Below, one piece after another: positions 20,391 through 24,850 of a stretch of DNA of 24,850 nucleotides (position 1 is the first letter of the stretch; each line of letters opens with the position of its first letter). Location: assembly GCA_034698045.1 (NCBI GenBank), contig JAQGAU010000697.1:1-24850 (forward strand), read 5' to 3'. A program made the position numbers and the translations under genes. Source of the DNA: Paramacrobiotus richtersi. Lineage: Eukaryota; Tardigrada; Eutardigrada; Parachela; Macrobiotidae. Below the pieces are notes generated by a model, which ran no database searches, was not told the DNA's origin, and saw only the letters and a list, made by a program, of their open reading frames with translations.

Positions 20391-23300
20391 TTAGAGCGTA
20401 TATTCTTTGATGCGAACCTTCTTTTTTTCCCGTCTGCCCGCGGTGGCTCGACTAACCGGAGTAGGCAGCAGCGCTTCCTGAACGGCCAGTATCTCCACTT
20501 CACCATTTTCAGGTCCAGCAGCAGTGTGTACAAGTGTCTCACTGGCAGATTCTGGTGTAGTCAAGTCCTCTACAGTGTCCGCTTCCGTTATATATCGCCT
20601 GGACACGACTTCCAGCTCTGCACCAGCAGCCTGAAAGAATCCACGGTTATGCTAGCCTTTGTAAGGGACTGAACCATAAGTATGATAACCTTTGCCGCTT
20701 GTCTTTTGCGTAACAGACAGCGAATAAGTAGTAACAAAGACAGCATCAAGAGGACTGCCACGGTCGCCAGAATAACTGAAAAGTCAAACGTGGTATGTTA
20801 GCGAAATATGATGCGCCTGTAGTCCTCGTACTGCCGAGAAGTGTTTGGTCTGGAACTCCCGACTGATCCATCTCCAAACTGATTGGATGTACGGCATCCG
20901 GACCAACTGGTGAACGAAAAAATAGCTCAGGTCGAAGTGGGACGGTCTCCGGTGGATGCGTGGCAGGCTGGACGTCGCACCAATCTTCCCGTAATCGCCG
21001 ATTGGACTTCACATTGCTCGGGGGATTTTGTTGGAATAACAACTTGAGAATGAAGAAGTCTTCGAAGGATGCGCGAGAAAGACATCCGAGGAAACCTTCC
21101 CGCTCACGCATCGAGTCTGTAACGCATAACATGTTTACTGTTGTTAAGAAACGGAAATAATACGTTTCTTACTGTTTCTGCCAAGGTAGACGGTTTGGAC
21201 ATCGTTTAGCTGAGCGTTCTGCTTGCTTCCGGTTTTGTAGGTCCGCGATATAATGTCGTATCCGTCAGCCTACAATTTGTTTAGAATAAGTAATAATTAT
21301 CATTCCATTGGCATTGTCACATGTTTCTTCAGCCACATATACTGTAATGTGCATCCGTTTTGGTCTACCCGAACCATTAGATGCGATCAAATTGGAGTCT
21401 TATTGTCAATTTTTTATTACCATCCTTAAACCAGTACTGACCTGAATACTTATCGTTCGACCTTCGTTGCTTCTCCACACATGAATATCATGAAACTGTC
21501 CGTTCGGATAGTACTGCGATTCCTCGTAAAGCTCTTGTCGTTGGAATCCCAAATCAAACGCTACACGGATCGTGCCGGCATTGGACATCTCCACTGATAT
21601 GTATTCACCACTCGCGCCGACTACTTGCATAAGGATTCCGCGAGGTTCTGTCGTGACAAACCCGACGTGAATGTGCTCTTCAACGGTTGATATGGAGTTG
21701 TTTGTAAAGTGGTATTCGACTTGATCTTCCGTGCGAAAATGTGCGCCAATCTCTAGAAAACATAAGTATACTTCATTCTATGAAATCGTTTTGTAAACTA
21801 CCTAAGAGTTTTCGAACTCACCGTCAGAACAGAGAGGTCCGCGGAAGGCCGTAAACCGACAATCGCACTTGTACGAGTCGTAGCGTTCCTGACACAGGCC
21901 CTTGTTCATGCATGGACTGCTGTCACATTTTCCGACACAACCCGGCAGCACACCATACACCCCCAGTTCCGCCACCAATCGCAGATCGTAATGCTGGCCG
22001 TTAACGAATAGCGATCCAAGACAGCCGACAAAACCGCCGGATAAGTCGCTGGAAGCGCCAATCTGCAGCAAAGTTATCCAATAAATATGTGCGCCTGTTT
22101 CCTTCTTTGTTTCGCTAGGTATGCAGTACAACAGAGTGTTATCCTGCTTTTATTTAAATGTGTATAGTTTACATTAGTGCAACACATAGTTATTGATTCG
22201 AACAGATTGCACTTTTGAATTCTGCTTAGTATTCTGTTAGACGCATTAGTTATTCCTACTGCTTTAACCATACGTTTAATTAAAATGCAATAAGCGTTTA
22301 CCGGACAGTTGAAAAGCTCTTTCAAAATCGTCTAAAAATTGTGCTATCGGACTCACAATTAGGTCATATCCGAGTTGAATTTCCCTGTACTCTGCTTCCG
22401 ATAGAGCCAAATCGGCGCTTAACGCCCCATCCACCCGGATAAGGGCTTCCTTCCGATTTCGTTCCACTAACACTGAATGCCACTCATTGTCATTCAGCGG
22501 ACGTGTCACATGCAGACTGACACTTCGTGGCCCACTGCCGGCCGAGTATTCAAACTGGATCTCGGTTGGACTGATGAGTAACACTTTGATTTCGTCCAAC
22601 AGTCCGTGGGAGTGTATGAATACTCCGGATTCTACTGTCGTTCGAAAGCGAAAATAGATGTCACCTTCGGGCCATTCGAAGTATGGAATGACCAGCGTGG
22701 CGTCTTGTCGCCAAAAGGTCACGGTATTGGCGGTAATTGCTGACAACGAAACACCATTAAGGAAAGAGTGGAAGGGTGTTCCAGCTAAACGTACTGTTTC
22801 CTTCGCAAATGAGTGATCCAAGTTGGTATTTGGATTCCTTTCTGTCGTCTAAAATTCCAGTGTCACCAAAAACCAGCTGGCGAACGGGCAAGTGGTCCTT
22901 GTGGGTCAACCAACCTTCGTCGGTTAAGAAAGCATTTCGCACGGGATTTTCATCTGCATCGCAGTTGCAGCCCCTGTCAAAATGCGTTTATAGAAATTAA
23001 TATATTTTCTTGGACTAATCACTCAGAAAAGCACCTGCTTCGTTGAAAGCAGCTTTCCGTGAGTCCGCATGAGCACATCGGTGTTCCAGTAGATACCCCG
23101 CCCCAGTTGACCATTTTCTGATTGGTACGACTGATCCAGTACCCAAACGGCGGACCAACTGTTTTTACAAAAACCAGTATTAGAAGTACCGCCAGGAATT
23201 CCTTTATGCATAAACCACCCGTTAGAACGCACGATGGTGGTAAATAATGAAACTGTCCCACTTTATCAACTCCCTATTTAAATGATTTGCAAACAAACCT

Positions 23301-24850
23301 GGAGTATTCAGGAGCTTGGCATTTAAGCACGTGTACGTGACATGCTGTCTGCAGGAAACTGAATAGTTGACCAAAGCGATCAGTTGCGGCCATGTCGCGT
23401 TGTAACGAATGTGTTGGACGTATGATCCTGGAAGCTGAAACCCGTCGACAACCGCTTCAGCCATGGAGTCATGGGTAAGGTGGGTCTCGGTTCTTCCGTC
23501 AGCTACCAGTTCAAAAATATTTATTACATTGTAACGTTTCGCAGTAATTTAAGCGCTGAAGCATACAGAAAAATTTGCACAAAACAGGAAATGGTTCCAG
23601 GTATCCGCTCCCATCCAGGTCCAGCTGGATGACAGCTTCTCTACTTTGGGGATTAAACTGTTTGTATTCTTCGCACTAAACAGAATCCTTTTATTATAAT
23701 AACGAAGAACATTCTTTGTGTAGGATGTCTTGTTCATAAAGAATTAACCGTTAATGGATGGGCGGAGCTTCGGCATACGGCACCGCCGTATCCCGTTCGG
23801 GAACAGTCGCAGGTAAAGTCGTCCCATGTTTGACGACAAATCCCTCTATGATGGCAGGGATTGGGAATACAACTGTAAAGTATGATCAGCTGTAAAACAA
23901 GCACAATTTGCAAAGCACATCCAGTTCTGCCTAGGCATCGGGCATTGTGCGACATTGGCAGTACCATGGTACAGGGGCTGTACTGTGGGTTTTTAACTAA
24001 CATTAAGTTCAAAATAAAGGCGCAGTTTTTCCCAGAATAACAATGTGCGTGAATAAAAACAATCCACTACCAGGATCAAGAATTAAACCCATTAGCAAGA
24101 CAAAAAAAGCGTAATATATTAATGGAAACGTCGACAGCGCGTTTACAGTTTGATAGCGCGCTTAAGTAAGTAAGTAAGCGCGCAAGTAAGCAGTTAATTT
24201 TGGAGCTCTATGCCGCTGCACTACGCTACTGCATGATCAATTAAATTCTGTATCGAAGCTTAAAATATACACTTGCAAAATTCGCGCGCTGTGAGATCTC
24301 ACGAAACACAGCAGAACATTTTAGAGAAGTTGCTAATGTGGAGAATAACAATTTGTTTCACGAAATATAGATCGCTATGGAATAAATCTACCCTATTTTC
24401 TCTTACCGATCCCTCATCGGGCACTCATTGAAGAGAACCTGCGAAACGTGTGTTGATGATATTCGGCTGGATATCAGAGCGACATCGATATGCATGCCAT
24501 CCACCACCAGTTTCCTTAAACAACCCCGAATTCCCGGTTCGTCTTCCGCTATACGATAACCTAATAAGACGATCAGAATGAAGACAATGGCCGTGAGAAC
24601 TGTACGAATATATGGCTTTTTGCACTCGCAGGAGACATTCGCTAAATAATACAGCTGTTTTGTTCACCCGTCCATTTACCGCTTGAAATATTATTGCATC
24701 ACTGATATGAACGAAAACTGCAGTTCAAAAGAAGTATTTACCAAAGACATATTCGGGTTTTGCAGTAAAGGAAAACAGTCGTTTTGTCGTGCTGACCGCT
24801 TCATCCAGTGTCTGGACAACCTGGTTGAGTTTCATTGATACGGAATAAGT
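20391..24850 (-). CDS. Nrx-IV: Neurexin-IV / contactin-associated protein (CNTNAP), 3' part
   Basis: Cell-adhesion receptor of septate and paranodal-type junctions, type I membrane protein; 881 C-terminal residues are visible and the 5' end is outside the window. Exons: 24850-24742 (partial), 24560-24407, 23872-23749, 23675-23567, 23502-23299, 23158-23035, 22973-22795, 22739-22357, 22062-21822, 21752-21442, 21269-21173, 21116-20832, 20775-20690, 20630-20391. Phases all match. Domain order: end of the second laminin-G (ending GCLRKLVVDG...NEC), EGF (about 89-122), fibrinogen-C-like (DLDGSGYLEPF, then SRTNQKMVNWGG, CSCGL, CNCDAD), third laminin-G (about 335-505), EGF (about 508-540), fourth laminin-G (543-720), one membrane span (about 773-792, IILATVAVLLMLSLLLLI), then RCLLRKRQ and an 80-90-residue tail. 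The tail has SRRYITEAD near the membrane, resembling protein 4.1-binding sites, and ends EYTL, a class II type PDZ ligand. The missing N-terminal discoidin and first laminin-G domains should lie beyond 24850. Confidence 0.95.
24162..24193. repeat. Short AAGT tandem repeat in a neurexin-IV intron
   Basis: Several AAGT/TAAG units interrupted by gcgcgc, inside the 534-base intron between the exons ending at 24407 and starting at 23872. Simple repeat with no evident function. Confidence 0.55.

Noticed and set aside
22276-22356. Extension of the third laminin-G exon of the neurexin-IV-like gene to a donor at 22301
   Set aside because: That donor leaves phase 1, incompatible with the acceptor at 22063. 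The gtgagt donor at 22356 gives phase 0 and a sensible laminin-G sequence (YDLI then IGASS).
1-24850. CRISPR array, transposase, reverse transcriptase, tRNA or rRNA
   Set aside because: I looked for regularly spaced repeats, transposase or RT motifs and cloverleaf-like elements by eye and found none. A tRNA or repeat-library scan would be needed to exclude small ones.

Overview
This is a eukaryotic genomic window from an animal. Genes are split into many short exons with GT-AG introns, mostly 55 to 500 bases long. The gene set (a gustatory-type seven-pass chemoreceptor, secreted single-domain ACE-like peptidases, and a neurexin-IV/contactin-associated protein) points to an ecdysozoan, most likely an arthropod; I cannot name the species. 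I built the exon models by hand from splice sites, reading phase and comparison among the three ACE copies. Every model closes in frame except one.

Layout. (1) 339-3907 (+): ACE-like peptidase copy 1, complete, 15 exons, 652 residues. (2) 4402-6010 (-): a gustatory-receptor-like gene, 4 exons, 450 residues, tail-to-tail with ACE copy 1. (3) 6011-8478: non-coding, including a block repeated upstream of ACE copy 3. (4) 8479-13167 (+): ACE copy 2, all 15 exons present, but a one-base deletion in exon 4 brings a stop. (5) 13168-15478: non-coding, with the second copy of the upstream block. (6) 15479-19864 (+): ACE copy 3, complete, 15 exons, 648 residues. (7) 20391-24850 (-): the 3' part of a neurexin-IV/CNTNAP gene, 14 exons, 881 residues, running off the right edge and tail-to-tail with ACE copy 3.

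The three ACE genes share 14 intron positions and phases, so they are tandem duplicates. Copies 2 and 3 also share 5' and 3' flanks and are the younger pair. All three keep the HEMGH zinc motif, the third zinc ligand, three cysteine pairs and a signal peptide, and none has a C-terminal membrane anchor, so they should be secreted. They differ at substrate-contact residues: copies 2 and 3 lack the active-site histidine before ASAW (Phe and Ala instead), copy 1 has Phe for a substrate-binding Tyr, and all three lack one chloride-ligand Arg. This divergence with an intact zinc site, plus the single-base lesion in copy 2, is the most interesting signal. I saw no mobile element with coding capacity, no CRISPR array and no RNA gene I could support. 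Nothing here looks like a new multi-gene system; it is a duplicated peptidase locus with unusual active-site drift.
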